A stretch of DNA of 64,000 nt, from the NCBI RefSeq assembly GCF_011761185.1, contig NZ_JAAOYM010000001.1, positions 1,364,001 to 1,428,000 on the forward strand, read 5' to 3'. Shown here one piece after another: positions 17,961 through 25,948 of the stretch (positions within the stretch are counted from its first letter, which is position 1; each line of letters begins with the position of its first letter). The stretch is from Saccharomonospora amisosensis (lineage in GTDB: Bacteria > Actinomycetota > Actinomycetes > Mycobacteriales > Pseudonocardiaceae). The notes beneath the pieces were generated by a model, which ran no database searches, had not been told where the DNA came from, and saw only the letters and a program-made list of their open reading frames with translations. Position numbers and translations under genes: made by a program.

Positions 17961-18785
17961 TCAGCCGTCCTGTTCGGTGTGGTGCCCCAGTAGCCGGTCG
18001 AGGTCCTCCTCCAACCAGCTCATACTCACCGGCTGACGGACCTGGATCAGCCGGGAGTACAACTCGATCGCCGCGTCCTCCACCTCCGCCTCTGCCTTGC
18101 GGACGGCGGCGGCCGCGAGTTGGTCGGTGGACAGCCCCGGATGGCGGGTGGCGTGGGCGCACGCGGCGAGCAGCAGGGTGGCCTCGACCATCAGCCTGAT
18201 CTTGCCGCACACCGGGATGAAGCTCTGCGCCAGCATCGTCGTGCCCACGACAGCGGACTCGCCTGCGTTACGGGAAAGCCGCCGCGAGATGGCGTGCAGT
18301 AGTTCGGTGCCCTGGTCTCGCAGTCCGCGCCAGACGGCCGAGCCGTACAGCGTGTAGAGCGCGTTGCCCACCGCCTCCCTCGGGCCCGCCACGGCTTCCG
18401 CCGCGGCCGAGGCCGTCAGTACGGCAGGGCGCCGCGCCAAGCTTTCCGCGGCCAGTTCCAACTGCGGGACCAGCCGCAACCACGCCGGGGCGTACTCACG
18501 CACAAGCCAGTCCACCGCCAGCCGCGACCGGTCGTCGTCGCGGCCGTCGTCCACAGTGTCCACCAGTGCGGGCACGAAGTCCTTCAGTCGCTGCCGCTTG
18601 CCGTCGGGTAGCCGGTCCCCGAGAACGCGCCCTACCTGCGACAACACCGGTGAGACGCAGCGGGGCCGGTCGGAGTGGGGTTCGTCGGCGAACCAGGCGA
18701 CGGCTTCCTGCAGGCAGAGCCGGTAGGTGCGCGTCGGGTTCGCCCCCTTGGAGAGCACGATCCTGCCAAGGTCCACCGGCTCCAT
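17961..18785 (-). CDS. Conserved helical protein of unknown function
   Basis: The 274-residue protein is predicted to be mostly alpha-helical with no membrane segments, signal peptide or recognised catalytic motif. Distinctive stretches include GANPTRTYRLCLQEAVAWF near the N-terminus and ALYTLYGSAVWRGLRDQGTE in the middle. ATG 18785 follows gaggaacggag. It sits convergent with marR and is not obviously in an operon. Confidence 0.65.
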   Translation of the reverse strand: MEPVDLGRIVLSKGANPTRTYRLCLQEAVAWFADEPHSDRPRCVSPVLSQVGRVLGDRLPDGKRQRLKDFVPALVDTVDDGRDDDRSRLAVDWLVREYAPAWLRLVPQLELAAESLARRPAVLTASAAAEAVAGPREAVGNALYTLYGSAVWRGLRDQGTELLHAISRRLSRNAGESAVVGTTMLAQSFIPVCGKIRLMVEATLLLAACAHATRHPGLSTDQLAAAAVRKAEAEVEDAAIELYSRLIQVRQPVSMSWLEEDLDRLLGHHTEQDG

Positions 18786-18803
18786 GACGGCTCCGTTCCT
18801 CAA

Positions 18804-19165
18804 CCACGCCGACGAGGGCGGCGACGGGGATTAATCTCCAACAGCCACCATCGCCCAGATCTGCGCGAACGGCAAGTGGGTCACCTGAAAGGGCGCTGAA
18901 AAAGCACCTACCTGGAAAAATGCTGCCCGCTGTCGGTCACCGACCGCAAGCGGCGATCACGCGGTGGTGGCTATTGACGTGCTGCCGCCTTGCTGGGCGA
19001 ACAGTAATGCCTCGGGTTCTCGGAATATCGGACGATTCGCCGAAGGCTCGCGTCGGCGGCGCGGGCCACGCTGCCGAAGGTCCCGCGCGGCCAGGGACCA
19101 ACGCAGGCATCCGGTGACCTTCCCTGGCGCCTACCGTGGCGGTCGGCAACCCGCGGAGGTGAGAC
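18804..19165. other. Intergenic region with palindromes
   Basis: No gene was found. It contains a perfect palindrome GTCGGT-C-ACCGAC at 18933-18945. It also holds an inverted repeat GGTCCC (19079-19084) / GGGACC (19094-19099) about 70 bases before the CBS-BON start; either could be an operator. The ribosome site for the next gene is gcggaggtgag. Confidence 0.4.
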
Positions 19166-19843
19166 ATGCGTGGACCAACCGTCGCCGACGTGATGAAGCG
19201 GCCCGCCGTCACGGTCGAGCCCGAGACGCCGTTCAAGGACATCGTGGGACTGCTCGCCGAACACCGGATCAGCGCGGTCGCCGTGGTGGACGAACAGCTC
19301 CGCCCCCTTGGGGTGGTGTCCGAGGCGGACCTGCTCGCCAAGGAGGATCAGCGAGGCACGGCCAACCCGCCCTCGGTGTTCACCGAACTACGTCGCTGGC
19401 GGCGCTGGAACAAGGCTCGTGGCGCGACGGCACGCGAGGTGATGACCAGGCACGTGCGCACGATCCACCGCGAGGAACCGCTCGCGGTGGCGGCACGCAG
19501 GCTCGCCGAAGGCAGGCTGCGCAGGCTGTTCGTCATCGACGGCTCCGGCACACTCGTGGGCGTGCTCGCCCGCCGCGACGTGCTCGGTGTGTTTCTGCGG
19601 CCGGACGAGGAGATAAAGCGGGCCGTCGAGCGAGAGGTCCTGCGCAGGGCGATGTGGGTGGACCCGGCGACGGTGACGGTACGCGTACGCGACGGCGTGG
19701 TGTCGCTGAGCGGGCTGCTAGAGCGACGCAGCGAGGCAGACATCGCGGCCGAGTTGACGGCAGGCCTGCCCGGTGTCGTCGACGTGCGCAACGAGTTGCG
19801 GGTGGCACTCGAGGACACCTCGCCGGTACGCAGGACCTTCTGA
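19166..19843 (+). CDS. CBS-pair plus BON domain protein
   Basis: The 225-residue protein has two CBS motifs (VADVMKRPAVTVEPETPFKD at 6-25 and AREVMTRHVRTIHREEPLAV at about 88-107) that probably bind adenosyl nucleotides. A C-terminal BON domain follows (about 150-215: DPATVTVRVRDGVVSLSG, LPGVVDVRNEL). CBS-BON proteins are common in actinobacterial dormancy/hypoxia regulons. It lies convergent with the FBP aldolase/phosphatase gene (gap 9 bases). Confidence 0.87.
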   Translation: MRGPTVADVMKRPAVTVEPETPFKDIVGLLAEHRISAVAVVDEQLRPLGVVSEADLLAKEDQRGTANPPSVFTELRRWRRWNKARGATAREVMTRHVRTIHREEPLAVAARRLAEGRLRRLFVIDGSGTLVGVLARRDVLGVFLRPDEEIKRAVEREVLRRAMWVDPATVTVRVRDGVVSLSGLLERRSEADIAAELTAGLPGVVDVRNELRVALEDTSPVRRTF

Positions 19844-19852
19844 CCAGCCGCG

Positions 19853-20971
19853 TCACCGCGCCATGGTCGTAGCGACCTCCGGCATCGGTTGCCACCGCTG
19901 CGCGATCCGCGCTTCCAGCGCCCGCATCGTGGTGTATTCCAGGTCCTCAAGCGGCAACCGGTGCGGCTCGAACGGGCCGTGCCTGCGCAGGTAGTCCATG
20001 GCGGTGTTCGCCTGCTGCCGAGCGCCGTCGAACGACGGGTCGGCGAACATGTCCCGAGGCCCGATGAGCCTGCCGTCGGTGATCTGGAAGCCCAGCGCCA
20101 CCACCCGCGGCGGGCCGTCGAAGCGTGCGGTGTGTGCGTCGGGAATGCTCACCGGCAGCAGCGGTGCGTGATGCGACCCGCGCATGGCGCCGCCGACGGT
20201 GTAGGGGAAGGAGAACGGCTCCAGCACCTCACCCACGGCGGGCAATCCCGACTGGCAGCGCACGATCATCACCGGGTCGTCCTTGCCGACGTACTTACCC
20301 GCTATCAGCGACAACCGCTGCGTCGACGTGGCAGCCGCCTGCTCGGTCAGGTTTCGTGACTCCACCGCGTGCACGACGTACCTCGCGGGCGCGCCGATGA
20401 ACATCAGCATGTCGTAGAGCTCTTCAGGGCAGTCGAAGGTGATTCGCTTCTCCTCGAACAGGTCGTAGACCTCGAAGCGGAAACCCGCGTGCATCTTCTC
20501 GTCGATGACCAGCCCCGCGGTGTTGAACGGGTCGGCGAACATCTTGTAAAGCGCCAGATTCCACGCGCCCGGTTCGGTCTTGTCGGCCAGGAAGCAGATC
20601 ACCGGCTCGCTCGGTCGGTCGGTGAACTCCAGTTCGGCGTAACCGGGCCCCATGCCCTTGAGGTTGCCGCTGAACGCGTCGCTGAGCAGGTCCTGACCCG
20701 CGCCGTAGAGTCCGAGCCGCTTCGCCACCTCGGTGGTTTCCTGGAAGGTGTCCCACGCGAAGCCGTGCACTCGCTCGCTGTCGGCCCCGTGCTCGTGAGT
20801 CATGATCAGCGACACGTCGTCGCCGCAACTGGCGACGTGGGCGTCCAGCAGCAGCCCGTCGCCGACAGCGCGGCGCGCCGCTTCCTGTGCCGTGGCCAGT
20901 AGATCCGGGTGTACGGCCGAGTGCCCGACGAATCCGCCGGTGTCGGCCTTGATAATGCTCAATGTCGTCAT
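19853..20971 (-). CDS. Archaeal-type fructose-1,6-bisphosphate aldolase/phosphatase (class V FBPase)
   Basis: The 372-residue protein matches the bifunctional enzyme that makes fructose-6-phosphate from triose phosphates, a gluconeogenic one-way step. Family blocks are present throughout: SIIKADTGGFVGHSAVHPD, GAGQDLLSDAFSGNLKGMGP, ADKTEPGAWN, MFADPFNTAGLVID, AGKYVGKDDPVMIVR, GPRDMFADP and ADPSFDGARQQAN. Tyr227 and Lys230 in YVGK correspond to the tyrosine and Schiff-base lysine described for the archaeal enzymes. The enzyme is best known from archaea and deep-branching thermophiles, so its presence here suggests old transfer. Two DosR-like boxes lie upstream. Confidence 0.9.
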   Translation of the reverse strand: MTTLSIIKADTGGFVGHSAVHPDLLATAQEAARRAVGDGLLLDAHVASCGDDVSLIMTHEHGADSERVHGFAWDTFQETTEVAKRLGLYGAGQDLLSDAFSGNLKGMGPGYAELEFTDRPSEPVICFLADKTEPGAWNLALYKMFADPFNTAGLVIDEKMHAGFRFEVYDLFEEKRITFDCPEELYDMLMFIGAPARYVVHAVESRNLTEQAAATSTQRLSLIAGKYVGKDDPVMIVRCQSGLPAVGEVLEPFSFPYTVGGAMRGSHHAPLLPVSIPDAHTARFDGPPRVVALGFQITDGRLIGPRDMFADPSFDGARQQANTAMDYLRRHGPFEPHRLPLEDLEYTTMRALEARIAQRWQPMPEVATTMAR

Positions 20972-21006
20972 AGCGCCAGGCTGGGCACCGGTTACCGCGC
21001 CCGGGT

Positions 21007-21057
21007 AGGGCCGTAAGTCACACCTGGAGCCAGCGCACTCGCGAGGCGAAAGTCCCT
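21007..21057 (-). promoter_or_regulatory. Two DosR/DevR-like boxes upstream of the FBP aldolase/phosphatase
   Basis: Read on the minus strand, 21021-21008 is GTGACTTACGGCCC and 21056-21043 is GGGACTTTCGCCTC. Each matches 11 of 14 positions of the mycobacterial DosR core GGGACTWWAGTCCC. They lie about 36 and 72 bases upstream of the ATG at 20971, a position usual for such activator sites. Binding is inferred; GC-rich DNA raises the chance of accidental matches. Confidence 0.45.
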
Positions 21058-21092
21058 ACCGACCATGCGCGGCGAGGCCTACCTTCGCGCGT

Positions 21093-22829
21093 ATGGCGCG
21101 GTCCAACGACGCCGTCGCGGCGATGCTGCTTGAGTTCGCGGAACTACTCGCCATCTCGGGAGGGCCGCCGTACAAGGTGCGGGCCTACGAGAAGGCCGCA
21201 CAGGCGGTGGAGGGCCACCCGGCCGAGTTGGCGGCACTGGAGCCTGCCGGACTGGACGAGATCCCCAATGTGGGCTCCCAGCTCACCCGCAAGATCCGAG
21301 AGTTCCTCGACACCGGCTCGGTCGGTGAACTCGACGAGCTGCGCGAGCGCGTACCCACCGGGCTGCGGTCGCTGCTCACGATCCCGGGGCTGGGACCGAG
21401 GCGGGCACGACAGGTATACGAGGAACTCGGCATCACCTCACCCGACGACCTGCTCGCCGCGCTGCACGAGCACCGGCTGCGGGAGTTACGGGGTTGGGGA
21501 GTCAGGAGCGAGGACAACCTCGCCGCCGCCGTGCGAGAGGCGCAGTCGGCGGGGGAGCGGGTGCGGCTCGGCCTCGCCCTCGGAGTCGCGGAGCGGTTGC
21601 TCGAGCGGTTGCGCCCGCTGCCGCAGGTGAAGCGGGCCGAATACGCCGGGTCGCTGCGCCGGATGCGGGACAGCATCGGCGACATCGACCTGCTGGTGGC
21701 ATCCGAGGACCCCGAACCGGTCATGCGGGCCGTCACCGAGCTACCCGTCGTGGAACGGGTCATCTCGCACGGTGCCACCAAGACCTCCGTGCTCACCGCT
21801 ACCGGCCTGCAGGTGGATGTCCGGGTGGTGCCTGCGCCGTCCTGGGGCGCGGCGCTGCTGTACTTCACCGGCTCCAAGGCGCACAACATCCAGTTGCGCG
21901 AGCTCGCCGTGCGCGCCGGACTGAAGCTTTCCGAGTACGGGTTGTTCGAGGTGGAGACCGACCGGCGAGTGGCGGGTGACACCGAGGAGGAGGTCTACGC
22001 CCGACTCGGCCTGCCCTGGATCGAACCGACGCTGCGCGAAGGTGCGGGCGAGGTCGAGGCCGCGCTGCACGGCACGCTGCCCGAGGTCGTTACCCGCGCC
22101 GACCTCAGGGGCGACCTGCACACCCACACCGACCTCACCGACGGGGTGGCTCCGCTGCCGGACATGGTGGCCGCGGCGGCCGCAGCGGGGCACGAGTACT
22201 TCGCGATCACCGATCATGCGCCGTTGCTGCACATGCAGCGGATGACAACGGAGAAGGCCCTGGCGCAGCGTCGCCGCATCCGGGAGCTGGACCGCGAGTC
22301 GTCTCCCGCGCTGCTGCACGGCACCGAGCTGAACATCCAGCCGGACGGTTCGCTGGACTGGGACACCGAATTCCTGTCGGAGTTCGACATCGTGGTCGCG
22401 TCCGTGCACTCCCACTTCGACCAGCCGAGGGACGTGCTGACGGCGAGGTTGCTGCGTGCGATCGAGCACCCGTACGTCAACGTGATCGGCCACCCCACCA
22501 CCCGCATCATCGGTGGCAGGTCACCGATCGACGTGGACCTCGACGAGGTGTTTCGTGCCGCCGCCCGCACCGGTACCGCGCTGGAGGTGAACTCCCTGCC
22601 GGAACGGCTCGACCTCAACGGCGAGCTCGTGCGCAGAGCGCGGCACTTCGGGGTGCGTTTCGCGGTTTCCAGTGACGCCCACTCGGTCGCGCAGCTGGGC
22701 AACCTGTCCTTCGGCGTGGCCACGGCGCAGCGCGGCTGGGCCACCCGCGACGACGTGATCAACACCTACCCGCTCGGCGAACTTCGCCGGTTCCTCGCCA
22801 AACATGATCACGCTGCTGCTGTGCGGTGA
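21093..22829 (+). CDS. polX: Family X DNA polymerase/3'-5' exonuclease (PolX)
   Basis: The 578-residue repair polymerase has a helix-hairpin-helix region (about 50-135; LDEIPNVGSQLTRKI, IPGLGPRRARQVYEELGI). The nucleotidyltransferase motif is YAGSLRRMRDSIGDIDLL, with catalytic Asp197 and Asp199. A C-terminal PHP exonuclease domain contains GDLHTHTDLTDG, FAITDHAP and ASVHSHF. Bacterial PolX acts in gap filling and base-excision repair. The last 26 bases overlap the CapA-like gene, so the two are probably translationally coupled. Confidence 0.93.
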   Translation: MARSNDAVAAMLLEFAELLAISGGPPYKVRAYEKAAQAVEGHPAELAALEPAGLDEIPNVGSQLTRKIREFLDTGSVGELDELRERVPTGLRSLLTIPGLGPRRARQVYEELGITSPDDLLAALHEHRLRELRGWGVRSEDNLAAAVREAQSAGERVRLGLALGVAERLLERLRPLPQVKRAEYAGSLRRMRDSIGDIDLLVASEDPEPVMRAVTELPVVERVISHGATKTSVLTATGLQVDVRVVPAPSWGAALLYFTGSKAHNIQLRELAVRAGLKLSEYGLFEVETDRRVAGDTEEEVYARLGLPWIEPTLREGAGEVEAALHGTLPEVVTRADLRGDLHTHTDLTDGVAPLPDMVAAAAAAGHEYFAITDHAPLLHMQRMTTEKALAQRRRIRELDRESSPALLHGTELNIQPDGSLDWDTEFLSEFDIVVASVHSHFDQPRDVLTARLLRAIEHPYVNVIGHPTTRIIGGRSPIDVDLDEVFRAAARTGTALEVNSLPERLDLNGELVRRARHFGVRFAVSSDAHSVAQLGNLSFGVATAQRGWATRDDVINTYPLGELRRFLAKHDHAAAVR

Positions 22830-23904
22830 CGTCATGCTCGGTCGCGGCGTCGACCAGGTCCTCGCCCACCCGGTAGATCCGCGACTGCGTGAACCGGCTG
22901 TCACCGACGCGCGCTACTACGTTCGCGCGGCACAGCACCGCAACGGCAGCTTCGACTACCCGGTCGAGTGGAGCTGGCCGTGGGGCGAGGCGTTGAGCGT
23001 GCTCGACGACTTCGGCACCGACGCCAGAGTGCTGAACCTGGAGACGAGCATCACCGCGCGAGGCGAGTTCGCGCCTGGCAAGTCGATCCACTACCGGATG
23101 CATCCAGCCAACGTGCCCGCTCTGCTGGCCGCCCGACCGGACGTGTGCGTGCTCGCCAACAACCACGTGCTCGACTTCGGTACGACCGGACTGTCCGACA
23201 CGCTGACAACGCTCACCGATGCCGGGGTGCGGACGGCGGGAGCGGGCCGGAACGCGGCCGAGGCGGCAAGGCAGGCCACCGTGCCGCTGCGCGGTGGGCG
23301 GCGGCTGCACGTGTTCGCGGCATGCCACGGCTCCAGCGGCGTTCCCGCCTCGTGGGCGGCCACCGGTTCCAGACCTGGTGTGCACCGCCTCGCCGAACTC
23401 CGCGAGCACACCGTGAGCGCCGTGGCGGACAGGATCGCGGCTGTGAAGCGTGAGGGTGATCTGGTGGTGTTCTCCGTGCACTGGGGTTCGAACTGGGGCT
23501 ACGAGGTGCCCGGTGAGCAGGCGAGGTTCGCGCGCCTGCTCACCGACGCGGGGGCCGACGTGGTGCACGGGCACTCCTCGCACCACCCGCGTCCCGTGGA
23601 GATCCACCACGGCCACCCGATCCTGTACGGCTGCGGCGACCTCATCAACGACTACGAAGGCATCACCGGGCTCGAGGTCTACCGCGACGACCTGCGGTTG
23701 CTGTACCTGCTGTCGTTCGACGAGGCCACCGGCGCGCTGGCCACGCTACGGCTGGTGCCGATGCGGGCGCGCAGGCTGCGGTTGGAGCGTGCGGGTACGC
23801 AGGACACGACATGGCTGGGTGACGTCCTCGGCTCTGTCAGCGCGGCCTTCGGCACCCGCGTGCGGATGGCGCAAGACCGCACGCTGCTGGCCGAGCCCGC
23901 GTGA
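22804..23904 (+). CDS. CapA/PgsA-like metallophosphatase-fold protein
   Basis: The 366-residue protein belongs to the PGA_cap family. Motifs are LLCGDVMLGRGVD at the N-terminus, VLNLETSIT, VLANNHVLDFG, VFSVHWGSNWG and VVHGHSSHHPRP. These metal-binding blocks define the calcineurin-like fold of the poly-gamma-glutamate biosynthesis protein CapA. No capB/capC is adjacent and no signal peptide is visible, so capsule synthesis is unlikely to be its job. The overlap with polX hints at a stress or repair function. Confidence 0.85.
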   Translation: MITLLLCGDVMLGRGVDQVLAHPVDPRLREPAVTDARYYVRAAQHRNGSFDYPVEWSWPWGEALSVLDDFGTDARVLNLETSITARGEFAPGKSIHYRMHPANVPALLAARPDVCVLANNHVLDFGTTGLSDTLTTLTDAGVRTAGAGRNAAEAARQATVPLRGGRRLHVFAACHGSSGVPASWAATGSRPGVHRLAELREHTVSAVADRIAAVKREGDLVVFSVHWGSNWGYEVPGEQARFARLLTDAGADVVHGHSSHHPRPVEIHHGHPILYGCGDLINDYEGITGLEVYRDDLRLLYLLSFDEATGALATLRLVPMRARRLRLERAGTQDTTWLGDVLGSVSAAFGTRVRMAQDRTLLAEPA

Positions 23905-23919
23905 GGGGCGGCGAGTGGC

Positions 23920-24345
23920 TCACACGTCGAAGGCCGCCGTGCAGGCCCACCCGCCCGCGCTGGGTTCGACGGTCAACCCGTGCGCGCACACCGCCTTCGG
24001 GATCGGGCCCGCGGCGATCACACCCCCGATGTCGACCACACCGAAGCGCACCCGCAGCCCGTGAGGGGCGGGAAGCACCTGCGTCGTGGCCGGTATCCGC
24101 CCCGTGGTCTCCATCCGGTGGAGGACCTCGTCGAGCACGGCCGCCAGCAGCTCCTCGTCGGTCGTGCCGTCGACCTCGACGTCGACGATCTCGTCGGGGT
24201 CGCCGAGCGAGCCGCCCGCGAAGCTCTCCACCATGCCGCTGACCGCTTCGGCGATGCAGCGCTCGCGGGAAGGGCCCCACGCCTCGATCCGCAGGTCGCC
24301 CGAATGCACCGGCTCCCGGTAGCCCGCCCTGACCTCGCCGGTCAC
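23920..24345 (-). CDS. Archease-family protein
   Basis: The 141-residue protein shows the archease layout: VHSGDLRIEAWGPSRERCIAEA (histidine and aspartate of the metal site, about 14-35), VDVEVDGTTDEELLAAVLDEV, and the terminal block AVCAHGLTVEP. Archease helps guanylylate the RNA ligase RtcB. No rtcB is in the window, so its partner must lie elsewhere or it has another role. It is convergent with the CapA-like gene (gap 15 bases). Confidence 0.8.
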   Translation of the reverse strand: MTGEVRAGYREPVHSGDLRIEAWGPSRERCIAEAVSGMVESFAGGSLGDPDEIVDVEVDGTTDEELLAAVLDEVLHRMETTGRIPATTQVLPAPHGLRVRFGVVDIGGVIAAGPIPKAVCAHGLTVEPSAGGWACTAAFDV

Positions 24346-24423
24346 GGTGAGCCACCTCGGCCGCGTACAGTTACCACTGTGCCTGTCATACCGCTGTCGT
24401 ATTCGCCGACATTCATGGTCCGA

Positions 24424-24441
24424 AAGGGACGAAAGTCCCTT
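24424..24441. promoter_or_regulatory. Perfect inverted repeat, DosR-like box or GNRA hairpin
   Basis: AAGGGAC-GAAA-GTCCCTT is a perfect 7-bp inverted repeat. As DNA it matches 13 of 14 positions of the DosR core GGGACTWWAGTCCC (24426-24439). As RNA it would form a stem with a GAAA tetraloop. It lies between the divergent archease and small-membrane-protein genes, 79 bases upstream of the archease start. Confidence 0.5.
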
Positions 24442-24505
24442 GGAACATGCCCGGCGACCGTGTCACCCGAATGAGGCGGGCGGCGAAAGTCTCTTCAGTC
24501 GCAAG

Positions 24506-24532
24506 CCTTGTGGCCGTGGCACTGCCACAAGG
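24506..24532. other. Perfect 9-bp stem-loop
   Basis: CCTTGTGGC and GCCACAAGG form a perfect 9-bp inverted repeat with a 9-base loop, ending 32 bases before the ATG of the small membrane protein. It lacks a following T-run, so it is not a classical terminator. A 5'-UTR structure or an operator are both possible. Confidence 0.45.
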
Positions 24533-24564
24533 ATGTCCATAGTGTCTGTTGCCGAGGTGATGTC

Positions 24565-24720
24565 ATGACGTTCATCTGGTTGATTGTCTGGTTGATACTC
24601 GGCACCCCGGCGGTCCAGTCGTGGGGCCCGTGGAACAACTGGGGCACCGCCCTGTTCGTGTGCCTTGCGATCGACCTGCTGGGCGTCCTCGGCGCCAACG
24701 CTCGCAGGCCGAGGCGCTGA
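24565..24720 (+). CDS. Tiny single-helix membrane protein
   Basis: The 51-residue protein begins MTFIWLIVWLILGTP, giving one N-terminal hydrophobic segment, and has a second one (TALFVCLAIDLLGVLG) and a basic tail ANARRPRR. ATG 24565 is preceded by cgaggtgat. It lies between the structured leader region and the universal stress protein gene, convergent with the latter. Function unknown. Confidence 0.6.
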   Translation: MTFIWLIVWLILGTPAVQSWGPWNNWGTALFVCLAIDLLGVLGANARRPRR

Positions 24721-24745
24721 CCGCCGGGAACCGGCAGGCGAGTGG

Positions 24746-25189
24746 CTATGCGGAGGTTTCGCGTTGGGCACTGTGCTTGCGGGTGGATCGTACCACCACC
24801 ACCGGGCATTCGGCGTGCTGCACGCAGTGCTGGCTGACCGAACCGAGCAACATGCCGACCACGGCCCCGTGACCGCGGCTGCCCACCACCAGTAGGTCGG
24901 CGTCGCGGCTGGCATCGACGAGGGCGTTGCTGGCGTGGCCGCGGAGTACCTCCTTGGACACCGCGACGTCGCGTTGCTCACCGACGACCTCGCTCACCGT
25001 GTCGTCGAGCGCCTGCCGCGCGGTGGCGGCCCAGTCGAAGTCCTCGTAGCCGGGCGGGTAGCCGAAGTTCACCGGAATCTCCCAAGCCGCGATGGCCCTG
25101 ATCGAATCCCCGGTCGCCCTGGCCTGCCCAACCGCCCACCGCAGGGCGTCACGACTGCCGTCCGATCCGTCAACTCCCACGACGATCAC
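24746..25189 (-). CDS. Universal stress protein (UspA family)
   Basis: The 147-residue protein has the ATP-binding pattern VVGVDGSDGSRDALRWA at the N-terminus and GSRGHGAVVGMLLGSVSQHC near the end (G-2x-G-9x-GS). GTG 25189 is supported by aggaggagg upstream. Single-domain ATP-type Usps are common members of hypoxia and dormancy regulons. A palindromic box lies about 64 bases upstream. Confidence 0.9.
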   Translation of the reverse strand: MIVVGVDGSDGSRDALRWAVGQARATGDSIRAIAAWEIPVNFGYPPGYEDFDWAATARQALDDTVSEVVGEQRDVAVSKEVLRGHASNALVDASRDADLLVVGSRGHGAVVGMLLGSVSQHCVQHAECPVVVVRSTRKHSAQRETSA

Positions 25190-25252
25190 GTCGCTGACCT
25201 CCTCCTGTCACGGTATGAGGCGATCGTCGCAACCCGGCTCGCGCCACCGAAA

Positions 25253-25266
25253 GGGCCGTTCGGCCC
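25253..25266. promoter_or_regulatory. Palindrome upstream of the usp gene
   Basis: GGGCCG-TT-CGGCCC is a perfect 6-bp inverted repeat 64-77 bases upstream of the universal stress protein start. It agrees with 10 of 14 positions of the DosR core, so it is only a weak candidate by itself. It counts mainly because other genes in this block have better boxes. Confidence 0.35.
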
Positions 25267-25370
25267 CACTCCGGCGAACCATCGACAGTGGACAGTCGAA
25301 CCCCGGCGGAGTGCTGGTTCTCCCAGATCCTCCAGATTTCCCTGCTGACCGCGCAGGGCGAGTCGGTCCT

Positions 25371-25464
25371 CGCAGTAGCCGTCCGCGTCTTCCAGCCACC
25401 CGGTCAACGCTTCCAGATAGCCCGGCAACGAATGAACATCCCAGTTCGCAGGTGGCCCGTCATC
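25371..25464. repeat. 94-bp duplication, copy 1
   Basis: The segment is about 97% identical (three differences seen) to 26371-26464, exactly 1000 bases away and in the same orientation. It encodes the conserved core of the DUF7660-like protein on the minus strand. The sharp loss of similarity on both sides indicates a recombination or deletion scar. Confidence 0.8.
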
Positions 25465-25559
25465 CACTGGCCACCAGTGAGGACCTCGGGCGAGCGGCTC
25501 AGCGTTGTACGGCAGCCGAGGGCGAATACGTTGGCAGACAAGGAGTACTCGGGCGAGCA

Positions 25560-25768
25560 GTGGAAAGGCTGGCACATCACTGGTGCTGGTCTGCCGGAGC
25601 ACGCCGCTTTCCTAGCTGGGGTACCTGCGCCGTGACGAGATTCCCTACCTGGTGGTAGGTGAGGAGCGGGTGAATCTCTCGCAGGCCATGTCGGCGCTAC
25701 GGCAGCGGCCGGGGGTGCGGACCGTCGTGTCGACGACACGCCGACCCGACCGCGCTTGCTCGGTGTGA
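25560..25768 (+). pseudogene. Fragment of a RibD C-terminal/dihydrofolate-reductase-like gene
   Basis: Two plus-strand frames join to give a RibD-C-like stretch. One ends in GLPEHAAFL; the other, from 25622 to the stop at 25766-25768, reads YLRRDEIPYLVVGEERVNLS followed by LRQRPGVRTVVSTTRRPD. In the family, 'LP..H..FLrrd.IPYLVVGeervDL' is continuous, so a frameshift lies near 25610-25622 and the rest of the gene on both sides is missing. It is a decayed remnant of about 60 residues. Confidence 0.5.
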
Positions 25769-25948
25769 CCGAGCGGGGAGATGGCCGCGTGCCGCTGCGG
25801 TATGCGGGACACGCGTCAGCGTTTTCGCGCTGCCCGAGAAGAAGGCTCAACGGCCGCTGCCGGGGCTCGATGTCAGCTGTGCCCGCGCGAAGGGCAACAG
25901 TGTGCGCGGTTGGGAAATGTCGTGCCGACCGTCGGATCGGCCACCCGG

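Larger units (their letters stand above)
25186..25602 (-). pseudogene. Truncated relative of the 26.3-26.8 kb gene
   Basis: An open frame of 138 codons contains a central segment DGPPANWDVHSLPGYLEAL and WLEDADGY nearly identical to the gene at 26291-26788. Residues on either side are unrelated: it lacks that gene's zinc-type N-terminus and its C-terminal end TALRAATVYE. Only about 31 residues are homologous, so this is best read as a gene fragment left by recombination. Its stop overlaps the usp GTG, probably by chance. Confidence 0.6.
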
